A stretch of DNA of 64,000 nt from Epiperipatus broadwayi (GCA_028023455.1 JAQFVV010006353.1:2358001-2422000), one strand, 5' to 3'; positions 8,793 through 20,439 are shown, numbered from the stretch's first letter. Program-made: numbers and translations. Notes: generated from the letters alone by a model not told the origin.

Positions 8793-10557
8793 TATAACGA
8801 ACCGCTTTGCCCGCGGAAGGGTCGTATTAGTAAATTCATAAAAATGGCTATGGTTAACTTAAGATTTAACCTTATATATATAAATTTTTCCCTCTCTGCA
8901 TGATCCCGGGCATATTTATGGATAGCGTGTTTGCTTCCAAGCGCCAAACCTATTTGCGATGAACAAATAAGAATTACACCGCGGGACTCTATAGATGCAG
9001 CATATACCCCGATAGCGACTCGATAGATATTTACTATCACTTAGCCTTTTCCTGTAATTTAAGGGGGGGAAGGGTGTTAACTAGCCTAGCTCATCTCAGG
9101 GGTGGTGGTCATTAGACCGTGGACGGGAACTATGGATTCCGACACTACTTTCTTTTAACTGAAGGTGGATGGATATACATAACTAAATTTCTGTCTATCT
9201 AAAAAAAAAATAAACGATTATAGAAATCCCATCTTATCGATTAGATTTTCTCTGCGCAACAGGGGAATTCCCGTTTAATTTCAGATGAGTGCGCTCGCTA
9301 CCCCACCCTAAATTCCTCCATACCGGTTGTTCAAGGTAGAGTATACGTTTTATATTAATTATGAAATCTTTAGCGCTATAACTATGAATCTTATTAAAAT
9401 AATATAAATCAAAGAATAAAAAAAAAAAAGAAAATATTCACAGATATTCATAACATTAAAACAATTTATTATAAAATAAGAAGGTTAGGATTTATTTAAT
9501 TGACCCGCCATTATTCATAACTCGTGCTTCATAGAATGTCAAGCATACACACACATATACGTACAGATTAAGCATTTTATTCTTTGGATCTTTATAGGCA
9601 ACGCAACATATTATTAATGTTCTTTTACTAAATTGCTTCCCTGGACTTTGTAGTTTGAAAGTTTTATTGAAACATGTTTTAAATATAGAGAATTTAATTT
9701 ATTTCAAAGTTCCGATGGATGACGCAATCCGTTTAAGACTCGGATTGTGTTTTAATAGCAAATCAATAAGCAAATAATATAGTTCACGTTACCTTAACAT
9801 TCCCGGGAATTTAGGCATTTCAAAGGTGTATGTCTGACGATGTCAATGGCTTTAAAACTGGACGATCTCATAGTTAGTTTCCCCGTAGCTATCATTGTTC
9901 CTTGCCGTCGATGACTGGAATTCGGCGTTCTTTAACTATCCTTTTTGCAGCACATTCGGGATCGTAGGGCAGGCCTTCATCGCCTGTCAAGTGAAAGGTT
10001 TTTACCCCACTCGATGCATGATACGTTTTCTTATTTCTCAATCTCGCTCTCTGGACCCCTGGAAGAAGAAAAATATCCCCTATTTATTTTCTTTTATATC
10101 CCCTCTCTTCTCGTCCTTTCCACGTCCCTTTCCGTGATTCCATCCCTCGAAATTCTCCGGTTGCGTCACCCAACCGGACTATGACTACGTCATCGCGGTC
10201 GCCATTGTACTAAAACCTGCGTTTGTATTTTAGAAAGATCTCATTTTGCTTTAACTGGCCATCTACTTGAAATATATCAATCATGCACATATATATACTC
10301 GCATGCCACAAACACTCCAATAAAGCACGAGTTTTACGAAGTTTTTCCCCACTTTTAAAATTAAACCAATAACAACTAGCTACAAATAAATATACGAATA
10401 ACATACTGTTAATATTGAATTATTCCCACCACCATTTAATATTAGTATTTACAATTATTAATAACTTTATTAGTTGATAGTGTTAGTAATATCTATATCT
10501 ATTTATCTTGTAACTTTTGGCGGACCACCGGCTCTCCTCAGTCCGCACCTTGTTACA
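8793..10557 (-). repeat. LTR (5' LTR of the minus-strand element)
   Basis: Partner of 5370-7133, about 99% identical by eye. As the upstream LTR in the sense direction it should contain the promoter. No core promoter was assigned. Confidence 0.9.
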
Positions 10558-10740
10558 ATATATATATATATATATAATCAGCGCTCAGTTTATATTAAGA
10601 TAGCAAATTACACTTTAATGGACAGGCTTAAACCTAATCCAACCTCCAACTCTTCAGCCATCCATACCATTGGAAATCTGATAATAGAATCCCCAAATCC
10701 CATACTGATGCTAATATTGTTGTCAATAATTTGTTAATTG
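10558..10740 (-). repeat. Family B 5' part, minus strand
   Basis: The right flank of the LTR element is a reverse copy of the family B 5' region: (TA)n, then CTCAGTTTATATTAAGATAG, then the complement of the GGATGGCTGA block. No hammerhead remains beside it. The LTR element therefore inserted in or next to the (TA)n tract of a family B copy. Confidence 0.7.
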
Positions 10741-11700
10741 AATTATCAGGCTCATAAAAGGGTAAAGTCCTGAATTAAACACAGTCAATAGGTGTTAGTT
10801 TATATAAAAGTAAGCTCTAAGCATAGGTGATTCACCTATGCTTTTAAAACATTTATTGAAAGGTGAGTGCAAATAAAGTTAATATCTATAGTGAATATCT
10901 GAAGTTTGGTTTCTTTCCATAGAAATATAGAAAAATAAATAGGGACAGTTTAGCCATATAAAAAGACCTGGAAATTAGAATTAAAAAAAATAAAGATCTT
11001 GTTATACTAGTATAGTGGTAATAACACATTTTAACAGATACGTAACTCTTGAATCTGGATGTGAAATAAAGATAATGAACTGAATTATTTATTTAAATAA
11101 AGTGGATTTATCTCTGAATTTTTTGTAACTGACATTGTACAGTAGCACATGACTCTGTCACATGATTTCAGTGTACACTTTTACTATTAGTACTAAGATG
11201 GCATAGCTGTGCTGAAAGGAAAAAAAAATAACTGCTCAGATTATAACATCTATCATCATAAATGAAAAACTATAATATATACATGTGTATGATATTTAAA
11301 TATGTATGTGAATCTATGAGAATTCTTATGTGTGAAATAATAAATAATTTTCAAATCACTAAACAAATCCATGAGATATATGGATGGACTTGAGGCTTTG
11401 AATCAAATTTGCCTCAATACACAGGTTGAATGGTCTGATTAAAGCATAGCAGAATAATAACTGTAGAGTTCAATATTTATTGTAGTTATAAATCAAATAA
11501 AAAACCACACTGGATTTATATTGGAGGCCATTCTTTCAATGAATAAAAAGTTTTATCATTTATTATTTTAACCAAACATTAATGAAAATAATACATAGAT
11601 CAAAATTGGCCATATAAAATAAATTTTTCTTTGTAAAGAATTCACATTTAGTTATTTTAATAATTAATCTATATAAAGACCAGTAGCTTTGATATTTAAA
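10741..11700. other. AT-rich DNA with an unclassified repeat edge
   Basis: GCATAGGTGATTCACCTATG near 10818 is a near-perfect palindrome shared with 2215-2235. The rest is AT-rich, with chance frames only. Confidence 0.45.
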
Positions 11701-11808
11701 AGAGGCAAAATTCTCCATATAGTAATGCCACTCAGTGCAAGCCAGAGTAATCAATGGATGCAAGAAGGTTGGGCATAAAATCCCTATCTAGTGCTTACTC
11801 ATCCAACA

Positions 11809-11850
11809 TCCCCAGACTAGTTTCTAGCTTGTGGCTTTCATCAGTGAGGA
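11809..11850 (-). ncRNA. Hammerhead ribozyme-like, family A
   Basis: On the minus strand: stem I TCCTCA/TGGGGA (six pairs, one G-U), core CTGATGA, stem II AGC/GCT closing loop CACAA, GAAAC, two-base loop TA, and cleavage triplet GTC. Core residues are intact. The position normally filled by a 10.1/11.1 G-C pair is A opposite A, which may weaken activity. Confidence 0.7.
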
Positions 11851-12224
11851 GCCTTTATGCACAAATCCTCTTGCATCCATTGATTACTCTGGTTTGTACC
11901 GAGTGGTACAACTGTATGGAGAGTTTTGCCTGTTTTAACAGCTTGAGCAAGCATAAAAATAGTGATCATATGGTGTTTAGTGGTTTAATGCCAATCCTGA
12001 CTTATAGAATAGTGGTGACTATGGTTATTAAAGAACCAAAGACACCAAAATATATGGGTATTGAACTGAGTTCAGACCTATATGACTATATAAGGTAATG
12101 AGATTGAAAATATTATCTTTTCAATTTAGACTCACAATTTTGTAACTAAGTAGAGATAAAAGGTGGCTGCTAGAGAGCTGCATTAGATCCTAAGATCTAG
12201 GCGCAGTGCTCTTAGATCCAAGGC

Positions 12225-12267
12225 TTCCCACTGATAAAAGCCGCAAGCTAGAATCTAGTCTGGGGAT
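12225..12267 (+). ncRNA. Decayed family A hammerhead
   Basis: Reads CTGATAA in place of CTGATGA (G8 lost) and GAATC in place of GAAAC. It is the hammerhead position of the second monomer and is expected to be inactive. Confidence 0.6.
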
Positions 12268-12421
12268 ATTGGATGAGTAGGTGCTAGAAAGAGATTTTAT
12301 GCACAAACCTTCTTGCATCCATTGATTACTCTGGCTTGCACTGAGTGGCATTACTGTATGGAGAGTTTTGCCTGTTTTAACAGCTTGAGCAAACATAAGA
12401 AATGGTGACCATGTGATGTTT

Positions 12422-12825
12422 AGCTTTGATATTTAAGATTCGGTCACATAACACATGATATAAATTTAAAGCTAAAAAAGAAATATGTAATTTAAAATTA
12501 AATCATTTTTGCTGTATAAATTTTTTTAAAAATTATTTTAGTCATTAATAAAAAACGTAATTGAAAAAAAAAAGATTATGAAAAGATTTATCAGTTATAA
12601 ACAGGTCAACATGTTTTTGGCAAATATGTAGTATTGCTTTTGATTTTAGGCCAATACATTATTACATAGAAGGATTGTAAATATATAAAGGATTAAAAAA
12701 ATCAGATGCAGTTCAGCTGTTAGCTGAAGTTCATCCCTAACTTTTGTGTATTGATATACAAAGGTGTAGCTTGGCAGTAATATAATATATCTGAATACAG
12801 AGTATGTCATTATTAATATATCTTT
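12422..12825. other. AT-rich DNA, no gene recognised
   Basis: Low-complexity AT-rich sequence between a family A copy and an RTE fragment. Only chance frames. Confidence 0.5.
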
Positions 12826-12829
12826 GTGC

Positions 12830-13030
12830 ATTATCATCATCATCACTATTTTTCAATCACTATCAATTCTTTGCAGGGTGAAGGTCTCTCCAAGTTTAAT
12901 CCTCTCCAAACTCTAGCATCTCTTCTCCCCAATATTACAGCACACTTCTTTATTCCATTCATCCATCTCACATGTGGTTTCTTTCTAGGTCTTTTACAAT
13001 CTCTGGGAAACCAGTTTAATATATTATAAT
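12830..13030 (-). pseudogene. RTE-type LINE 3' fragment
   Basis: On the minus strand a short frame contains the block N-W-x-P-R-D...K-R-P-R-K-x-P-H-V-R-W-M, also seen in the RTE fragments at 49943-50563 and 27640-27830. It is followed by R-P-S and then an ATGATGATGATAA tail (plus-strand TTATCATCATCATC). RTE/BovB-clade LINEs end in short TGATG-type tandem repeats and are usually 5' truncated. Internal substitutions and its short length mark it as a dead fragment. Confidence 0.8.
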
Positions 13031-13084
13031 ATATGTGCAATAAGTATACTCTACTGACATTTTTATTGAACTATTATTGTTTTT

Positions 13085-13320
13085 AAACCACTAAACACCA
13101 CACGATCACCATTTCTTATGCTATCACATAAAATCTAGGTGCAGTGCTCTCAGATCCAAAGCTCTTCACTGACAAAGGCTACCAGCCAGAAACTAGTCTG
13201 GTGATATTGAATGAGTAGGCACTAGATGGGGATTTTTATGCATAAAGCCTTCTGGCATCCATTGATTACTCTGGTTGGCGCTGAGTGGCACTACTATATG
13301 GAGAGTTTTGCCTGTTTAAT
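13085..13320 (+). repeat. Family A hammerhead repeat
   Basis: Begins AACCACTAAACACCACACGA, the family A end sequence, and jumps after about 45 bp to the GTGCAGTGCTCTCAGATCCA block and the hammerhead (about 13163-13206). That hammerhead has CTGACAA (G8 lost) but a stronger stem II, GGCT/AGCC. The outer pair A-U of other copies is replaced by G-C, a compensatory change. It ends at GGAGAGTTTTGCCTG. Confidence 0.8.
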
Positions 13321-14400
13321 ATTATTGTTTTTCTTGTGTAATCCAACTTTTTTAAAATTCACATATACTGCATTCTTTTTATAGTGCATGCTTTTATAAT
13401 GTTATATTTATTAATCACATAGTTATGGCATTACAAGGTTATATATTTGAATTATAAAAAAAACAATTGCATTTTAAAATCATGTTATTAAACATAACAC
13501 CTGATAAATAAAAAAAAAAACAGGGGCCAAAAACATACAAGACACATTTTGCTATGTTTAAATTGCAAATTATTATTAATTTATTAATTGATATCTCAAT
13601 TCTCCAGACAAATTGTAACATGAATCATGTTGGAACACTATAGAAAACATTCAGCAATTTACTGAGTTTATAAACTTTTAAATTATGAACCAGTAAAAGT
13701 TACTCATGGCAAGTAGATGGTTAGATTTATAATTTTACTACCTGCAGTAATTTGAAATATACATTGAATTTCTCACCTGAAAGTTGCTAAAGCAAGTGAA
13801 AAGGGATGCAGCAAGATATAGTAACAGTTGATCATCAATCATTGGTAGTAATTTGCCGTCCCTTATCATAGGTGGCAGTTAGCTATTTCTTGTCACCACT
13901 TTAACTATCTATATTTTAAGAAATCTAATTTAACAGTTTATCTCAAAATTTTATTTCGTGGTTTTTCTATTATTCATTGAAAGTGCTGTAGAATTCAATT
14001 TTCATAATATAAAATTAAATTGAAAATTCAGTTCAATTTCGTGACAAGTTAATAGTTTTGTTAACCAAAACCTTATTAGACCTAAAAAAAGACAATCTTT
14101 TTTTTTACAATAATGGATCTTTCTATTCTTATAAAATTTATACCATTAAAGACTCAATAGGGCATCACATTTTAAACTTCTTTTTCAATCACCAACTGTA
14201 ATTTACCTGTATATCAAGTTCAATTTTTTTTGCACGAATTTAGCTTTATATAATTTTTTTTAAAGACTCAAATCTTTATTTAATCAAAAATAACAACAAC
14301 AAAAAATATTTCTTTTCTTAGCAAAATTGCCGATTTTTTTTATATTTTTAAATCGAAAAATAAAAAAACATAATATATTATCACTTTTTTTTTTTCATAT
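13321..14400. other. AT-rich DNA, no gene recognised
   Basis: Runs of T and A, chance frames only. A segment near 13860 (GCCGTCCCTTATCATAGGTG) has somewhat higher GC but matches nothing I recognise. Confidence 0.5.
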
Positions 14401-14454
14401 GTCATAGCATCGGCCGGAGGCAAACCCACAACAACTGACCTCTTGGCTAATAAC
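14401..14454 (-). repeat. tRNA-derived SINE 1, truncated
   Basis: On the minus strand GCGTTATTAGCCAAGAGGTC (A-box-like) is followed directly by GTGGGTTTGCCTCCGGCCGA (B-box-like) and TGCTATGACATATG. The anticodon arm present in the copies at 26110, 47998 and 49115 is deleted. Confidence 0.7.
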
Positions 14455-14778
14455 GCTTATTAACTATTACTATTATATTTTTATGATGTAAATTACTAGC
14501 TCTGGTGGGAAAAATAAACAAATAGGTTATTTTTGCTTTTGTAAAAAAATATACATTTCTGACATTAAAGACATATTTGAATAATCTGACTTTTATATCT
14601 AATAAATGTAAAAAAAATAATATTATGGGATGGCATTATGGAAATTTGATATTGCCAGTTTTATTTTGCTGTTTCCTGGCTTACGTTATGACTAAAGTTG
14701 GTAAATTCTGTTTATACTGCAATTTTGATTCACATGTATATACTATATACTGTGTTTTTCTGAAAAAAAAAGGCAATC

Positions 14779-14875
14779 AGAAAATAAGCCCTAGCATGAT
14801 TCTTCAGGGTGCTGGTAATGTAAGCCCTACCCCAAATAAAAGCCCTAATTAAGATCATCAGCTCATCGAAACACA
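14779..14875 (+). repeat. Short element with repeated AAGCCCTA motifs
   Basis: AAATAAGCCCTAG, TGTAAGCCCTACC and AAAAGCCCTAATT occur within 70 bp, followed by TAAGATCATCAGC. A further AAATAAGCCCTAAA lies near 16305. The recurrence suggests a small transposable element, class not determined. Confidence 0.5.
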
Positions 14876-15144
14876 TGATGTCTGTATTGAATTATAAAAT
14901 AATGAATGCATAAATAAATATAAATTTTTGTACTTCAATAAATGTTACTCAGAATTATTTTCCAGTTAAATTCATAACTAATCATTTTAATAAACTTGCA
15001 AATAAAATTTTACTTTTCATTTATCCATATTCATTCATTCAGTCTGATATAAGAATTTCTCTTTCATCTGACCTTTAACTGTATATATTGTAAATAAATC
15101 AACATTGATATCCAAAAAGGTTGAAACTTATTATTAACTATGAT

Positions 15145-15700
15145 ATACAGAGGCAAAACTCTCTATACAATAGCGTCACTCAATGTAATCCAAAGTAATC
15201 AATGAATGCAGAAAGGTTAGTGTGCAAAATCCCTATTTAGTATCTACTCATTCAATATCCCCAGATTAGTTTTTAGCTTTATAGCTTGTGGCTTTCATCA
15301 GTGAGGAACATTGGATCTGAGAGTGCTGCACAGTGCAATCCTCTAGCAGCCCCCTTTTACCTTATTAACTAACTATAAAACTTTGAGTCCAAAATGAAAA
15401 CAATAGTTTTCAATTTAAGCTCATTAGCTCATATAGTCATATAGATCTGAACTCAGTTCAGCATCCATACTTTTTGGTGCCTTTGGCTCTTTAATAACCA
15501 CAGTCATCATAATCCTATTGGGAAGGATTGATATTAAATCCCTAAACATCCCATGATCACTATTCTTAATGTTCACACAAGCTGTAAACACAGAGGCAAA
15601 ATGTCTCCATACAGTGTGAAAACAAGAGTAATCAATGGATACAGCTTGTGTAAGCATAAAGGATGGTGGTCATGTAGTGTTTAGTGGTTTAATTATTAAC
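15145..15700 (-). repeat. Family A hammerhead repeat, minus strand
   Basis: Reverse copy from AGGCAAAACTCTC through a decayed hammerhead near 15260-15310, which has an insertion in stem II, to a second run of the unit. It ends with the GTGTTTAGTGGTTTA end sequence at about 15677-15691, in inverted orientation relative to the first part. The 77-codon frame at 15424 lies in repeat sequence. Confidence 0.75.
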
Positions 15701-15899
15701 AGTGATCTTAGTTCACAAATTAATCAAGCCAGCTTAATGTTTCATATATTATTTTAAACTAAATATTACTAATTTAACAGAATGTAAATAATTTTTTAAT
15801 ATTCTCATATTGAACAAGAAGGTTCTGTGAGAAGATTATAAGCCTAACCATTACATATTCAAGCAGTATTAAGAGTTATTCACATGTTGTTGAAATTAT

Positions 15900-16215
15900 T
15901 AATAAACATCACATGATCACCATTTCTTAAGCTTGCTTTTAACTGTTATTAAAACAGGAAAAACTTACTATACATATTACCACACACAGCAACCTAGAGT
16001 AATCAATGAATGTCAGAAGGCTTGTGCATAAACTCCCCAGACTAGTTTCTGCCTAGTGGCCTTCATCAGTGAGGAGCCTTGGATCTGAGAGCACTGCAGA
16101 AACAAGCCAGAAACTAGTCTGGGGATATTGAATGAGTAGGCACTAGATGGTGATTTTATGCACAAGCCTTCTGACATCAATTGATTACTCTAGCTTGCTG
16201 TGTATGACAATACAT
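15900..16215. repeat. Family A repeat, fold-back copy
   Basis: Starts AAACATCACATGATCACCAT, continues through a minus-oriented half with the hammerhead at 16034-16075, then turns into a plus-oriented half from about 16100 (CAAGCCAGAAACTAGTCTGG). The two halves are mutually inverted. Confidence 0.8.
16034..16075 (-). ncRNA. Hammerhead ribozyme-like, family A
   Basis: On the minus strand: TCCTCA, CTGATGA, a stem II region with GCC/GGC closing loop ACTA, GAAAC, TA, GTC, TGGGGA. Core and stem I are intact. Stem II bases differ from the copy at 11809 yet still pair, which supports the helix. A-A again occupies the 10.1/11.1 position. Confidence 0.65.
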
Positions 16216-16599
16216 ATAGTGAAATTATTAATATTGAATGAATGTAAATTTTTGTATTTGAATAAATGAAAATTTTTGGTACATAAAAAAATAAAACAAC
16301 CTTTGAAAATAAGCCCTAAACTATCTTTTGGAGCAAAAATTAATATAACACTTGTTTTATTTTTGGGGAAACCATGATATGTAAAGAAACATCTCTGTTT
16401 TATATATGTGTGGGTTGAAAAATATTGCTAATTTGCAGTTTAATACACAATGCATATACTATTCTAATCAATGTTTGTTAACAAAACATGAGCTATTACA
16501 TGCTACATATGTTAGTACACAAGAGGATTTGGAACAACATATAGATTAGTTCACAGCTCCATTGTATGTATATTAAAATAAAATTTTTTGCAGATACAA

Positions 16600-17375
16600 G
16601 ATGTTGAAAATATTTGAGGAGAAAACATACACCCCCATCTTGCTCTCAATTTCTATCTCCAGATTTGCCAAATGGACACAATTCCTCAGACTTGAGCCCA
16701 AGTATGTGGACCTCCTGCTCAAGGTCAATCTTAAGGTCCTTCCACAGTGTCCTTCTTATTCCATCATAGAGGCTATAATATTGATACCTTGTGCCCAATG
16801 TGTGGCAAGCAGGAAGAGACCATGGACCACATTCTGTTCCATTGTGATTCATGGTCTCATCTCTGAGGGATAATTCTGAGGAAAATGTCTGTATCTGACC
16901 TGGCTTGTGTAATGATTTTTATGGCCTTTGAAAAGGGGCTTTTTGCCAAAATACGGCTGGCTTCATTTGTCAACTTCAGGATTTGGACTATACATTGCAA
17001 AGTATTGTTTGAAAGTGGGATTGAGCACCCTCCCGAAGACCTCCTAATAAATTTCATACAGAAGGCTAGGGAGATTGACAAGAGGACTTGCCCAGACCAG
17101 TTGGCAATTCAGACCTGGGAACAACTAAAAATATGTTTCGAGACATTCCGTTTCATTCTATGTACAATGCCTCTAGTCTTATAAGAACTGATTCCTCCCT
17201 CTATTGCTGTGATGAAAGGAATGGGACCACCTCCCTCCTAACCCTCCTACCTGAACTGTATTCCTGTAGACCCATTGCAGACAATGCTTGTTAACAGCAG
17301 CTCTAACTATTGCTTGTATACAAATTATGTACCTTGCACTATAAATGAATAAAATATATTTTGAAAGTATTTGCT
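16600..17375 (+). pseudogene. Non-LTR retrotransposon C-terminal remnant
   Basis: A relatively GC-rich patch. One frame (16783-17187) encodes C-P-M-C-G-K-Q-E-E-T...H-I-L-F-H-C, a CxxC...HxxxxC zinc-binding motif typical of the C-terminal region of LINE reverse transcriptase proteins. It continues about 105 further residues after a single in-frame TGA at 16864-16866. Upstream coding (from about 16601) is in another frame, so a frameshift lies near 16760. An AATAAA signal follows near 17347. The reverse transcriptase domain is absent. I infer a 5'-truncated dead LINE. The clade is uncertain; R2-like elements share a similar motif. A domesticated gene is less likely, given the stop and frameshift. 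Confidence 0.6.
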
Positions 17376-17925
17376 CATTGTTAATATCAGTATTATACCA
17401 GATGTTTTAATTGAATCATTTCAGTGATTTGGTCATTTAGCTATGATGTAGAAATAATTAAAAATCTCTAAAAGACCTCTATACATCTGGAAAATGATTA
17501 ATGGATTCCAGTAAAAACAACTGAATGACGCTAATATTAGTAACAAGGAAATGAATTCGTAGACTAATTTGAAATATTTGTTCATATAGAGATAATGATC
17601 TAACGTTCATTATACATAGGTGAAAAAAAAAGTTTATTCAGTTTAAAACTAAATAAAATACTTTATTATAATAACATCTGTAAAAATAAATAGTTGATTT
17701 ATTTCTACCACTTCCAAAACTTATCAGGAACCAATTTCATAAAAAGTGAAAATAAAAAAAATGTATTTCCCCCCTAAAATTTGAAACATAAGATAATTTA
17801 CAATATTTTTAATAAATAAAAAAAACAAATGTATTCATCATAATAAGAAACAAAGTCACTTGTAAACGAGTGTAGACATTCTAATTCCAAAAAGAAAAAA
17901 AAGGAAGGAAACGAAAAAAGAAGAG
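17376..17925. other. AT-rich DNA, no gene recognised
   Basis: No frame or repeat recognised. Confidence 0.5.
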
Positions 17926-17927
17926 AG

Positions 17928-18080
<153 letters not shown>

Positions 18081-18199
18081 AAAAAGATAGATTATTCTAG
18101 AAATGAGTTTTAAGATAATTATACAAACCAATCTATAAATCCTAAATACATCCACATAAAACACCATTTCAGGAAGACTTCCGTTATTCATTCATTTTA

Positions 18200-18850
18200 C
18201 ATATCCAGACCAACGAAGGTGCCGTTTTACAACAAGGAACCCAATAGTATCATATCCTACAAGCTGAAGAACAAATTGATTGGTTTTATGATCTTCATTT
18301 CAATAAACATTTATTTAATAAATACTGTGATTATACAGATATCGTTTTTATTATAGATGGAAGCCATGGGACTTCCTTTGATTATTGTTCTGTGGATATG
18401 AGGAATAGTTGCACATCAAACTGAATTGATGGTTTTCAGTCTTAGCTTATTGATCAATTTGTTTCCATAATTGTTTGAGTATGTGTAGTAGGGAGTTATT
18501 TCATTGTGAGTTGGGAATTAATTTCTGTTTTTCTTGTTGAGGTCTGGGATGTCCAAAAGATTCCACGTATCTTCTACAATGCAGCATGGTCCGATTTGTC
18601 TCATGTTTTTGTTTAATCTTGTTGATCATATGAATGTAGACCTGTTTAGCATTGGGAGTTAGGTGTTCTAAGCTAAGTTTGCAGTGTGTTGTGCAGAGCG
18701 CAAACGTGTAGAATATGAGAGCTGAATCCATGCGACAGTTTTTGTAGCAATACATCACTGGATTAAGGTGATTGTTTGGCAGTTTATTTTGTAGCTGGTA
18801 AATATCAGTTCTCTGATGCTGCCAAGTTTTGGAAATCTATGTATTATATG
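18200..18850. other. Unclassified stretch, possibly LINE debris
   Basis: An 85-codon minus-strand frame (18501-18758) lies just downstream, in the sense of that strand, of the LINE remnant at 18853-19170. It shows no motif I recognise. It may be the decayed 3' end of that LINE. Confidence 0.3.
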
Positions 18851-18852
18851 GT

Positions 18853-19170
18853 CTATTGTTTAGTTTTCTCTCTTGCATAGTTGACAGATTGGGTCGGTGC
18901 TGGAGTAACCTCTTTTGTATGTATGGTTTTACGATCTAGCGAATGTATTTTTAAATTTTTATCAATCATCCTTGAATAAAACTTTTCAAATATCTTTATA
19001 TTGTGCTGATAATATGTCCATGTTTTACTTTCATACAATATATTATACACAATAGTAGCTCTATATACAGCTAACTTAATTGCAGTAGTTATTTCTCTAT
19101 GATGAAGTACTCTATCCTTATGGTTTGTTAAAAGTAGCAACATGTTGGGGTCCGAGTTGTACCTCAACAT
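18853..19170 (-). pseudogene. LINE reverse transcriptase C-terminal fragment
   Basis: A 105-codon minus-strand frame contains I-K-L-A-V-Y-R-A-T-I-V followed by L-Y-E-S-K-T-W-T-Y-Y and then a basic stretch. This matches the widespread LINE pattern K-L-x-V-Y-R-A-x-V...L-L-Y-x-x-E-T-W-T located after the reverse transcriptase catalytic core. No catalytic motif is present and both ends are truncated. The clade cannot be fixed by eye. It differs from the RTE fragment at 49943. Confidence 0.65.
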
Positions 19171-19565
19171 CTAAATTCATTTTATGGAAGTTCTGAAGTA
19201 ATATTTAGAAGAAAAAATTAAATTTAGAAAGACCTTCTTCATGTAAGAGATGAATAATATTTGAAAGGAATAATAATTATATATATAAGTTACAACAATT
19301 TTATCTAAAATATTAAATAACGTTCAAGAAGTCCTAATATAATTGTGTACCCCTAACCTAGGAACATGTGTAGGATTTCAGTCAAAATTAAATAAGATTA
19401 AACCTACGTCACACACAAAATTGTTTTAAAATATATGGGTGCGTGCATATTCGTAATAATTAAAAAAAAATTGAAGATCACTATTAATTAATGAATTTAC
19501 AGCGCTCTTCTCCAATAATTTCAAATCAGTATTATTAAAATATAAATTCTTTTCTACCGTACAGG
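19171..19565. other. AT-rich DNA, no gene recognised
   Basis: No frame or repeat recognised. Confidence 0.5.
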
Positions 19566-19870
19566 TTTTTTCATACCTGCACTTTTATATGTAATATAGA
19601 GGAAGTTTGAACTCAGATTTTCACACGATCCTCAACCATCCATGCTATCTCATATTGCTGATACATTTGATCACACACATGTTGAAAAGATAAATAATTA
19701 CCAATACTCGTATTTCGTACTAAACCAGCACTCAACAGTTGGTCCAGATTATAATGACGAGTGCTGGTTTAGCATGAAATACGAATATTGGTAATTATTT
19801 ATCTTTTTGACATGTGAGTGATAGCATGTATGGTTGAGGGACGTGTGAAAGTATGAATTCAAATCAGTAT
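19566..19870. repeat. Family B fold-back pair with two decayed hammerheads
   Basis: A minus-oriented family B 3' part (to about 19750) meets a plus-oriented copy (from about 19755). AATTACCAATACTCGTATTT near 19695 is the inverted match of AAATACGAATATTGGTAATT near 19777. The left hammerhead has CTGTTGA (A6 lost) and the right one lacks stem I and has ATGACGA. Neither should cleave. Confidence 0.8.
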
Positions 19871-20164
19871 TTTTGTAAATATAAGAATATACAAGATGAA
19901 GATGGTAATAGAAATTATTCATTTTAATGAAAACAATTAATTCCAAAGTTGTTTTTGTAAAATAAAATGATACTAAAAAAAAGATAAGGTTCATAATGCA
20001 TTTTCAATTAAATACCTACTGGGGTAATACTTGTAATTAGATCCACGTTCATCATTAATCAGTTTATCTTTCAGTAGATGCAGCATAGGTTACTATATGT
20101 ACATAAATCGCATTTATTTTAGTCTGTTCAAAATTCTAAAATATTTTTAAGTAAAACTTTTACG

Positions 20165-20435
20165 AAACAGGCAAAACTCTCCATACAGTAATACCACTCA
20201 GTGCAAGCCAGAGCAATCAATGGCTGCCAGAAAGCTTGTGCATAAAATCCCTATCTAGTGCCTACTTATCCAATATCCCCAGAGTAGTTTCTAGTTTATG
20301 GATTTCATCAGTGAGGAGCATTGGATCTGAGAGCACTGCATCTAGAACTTAAATATTGTATGGAGAGTTTTGCCTGTTTAATAACAGCTGTGAGCAAGCA
20401 TAAAAATGGTGATCATGTGATGTTTAATGGTTTAA
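20165..20435. repeat. Family A hammerhead repeat
   Basis: Minus-oriented from AGGCAAAACTCTCCATACAG, with a decayed hammerhead at 20276-20317 whose triplet is CTC and whose stem II is broken. It ends on the right with the plus-oriented GATCATGTGATGTTTAATGG end sequence. Confidence 0.8.
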
Positions 20436-20439
20436 AACT

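Larger units (their letters stand above)
5370..10557 (-). mobile_element. Gag-only Ty3/gypsy-like LTR retrotransposon
   Basis: Two direct repeats of about 1.76 kb (5370-7133 and 8793-10557) enclose a 1.66-kb interior that carries one minus-strand gag frame and no pol. On the minus strand the LTR begins TGTAACAAGG and ends GGTTCGTTATA. TGGACGCCGC follows the upstream LTR after two bases, a plausible primer binding site, and a G7 run lies just before the downstream LTR, a plausible polypurine tract. The LTRs differ at only about ten substitutions plus a few small indels by eye, so the insertion is recent. Both flanks are (TA)n; a 5-bp ATATA duplication is possible but cannot be proven in such sequence. 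Mobilisation would need polymerase and integrase from another element. Confidence 0.9.
11702..12421. repeat. Family A hammerhead repeat: inverted arm plus tandem monomer
   Basis: A minus-oriented arm (11702-11853) containing a hammerhead meets plus-oriented sequence from 11853. The plus part runs through one full monomer: GGAGAGTTTTGCCTGTTTTA occurs at about 11919 and again at about 12359, a period near 440 bp, with a decayed hammerhead between. Characteristic blocks in order are GGTGGCTGCT, CTAAGATCTAG, the hammerhead, GGGATTTTATGCACAAA, CATCCATTGATTACTCTGG, and GTGATGTTTAGTGGTTTA. The 114-codon frame at 11754 reads across repeat sequence and is not a gene. Confidence 0.85.
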
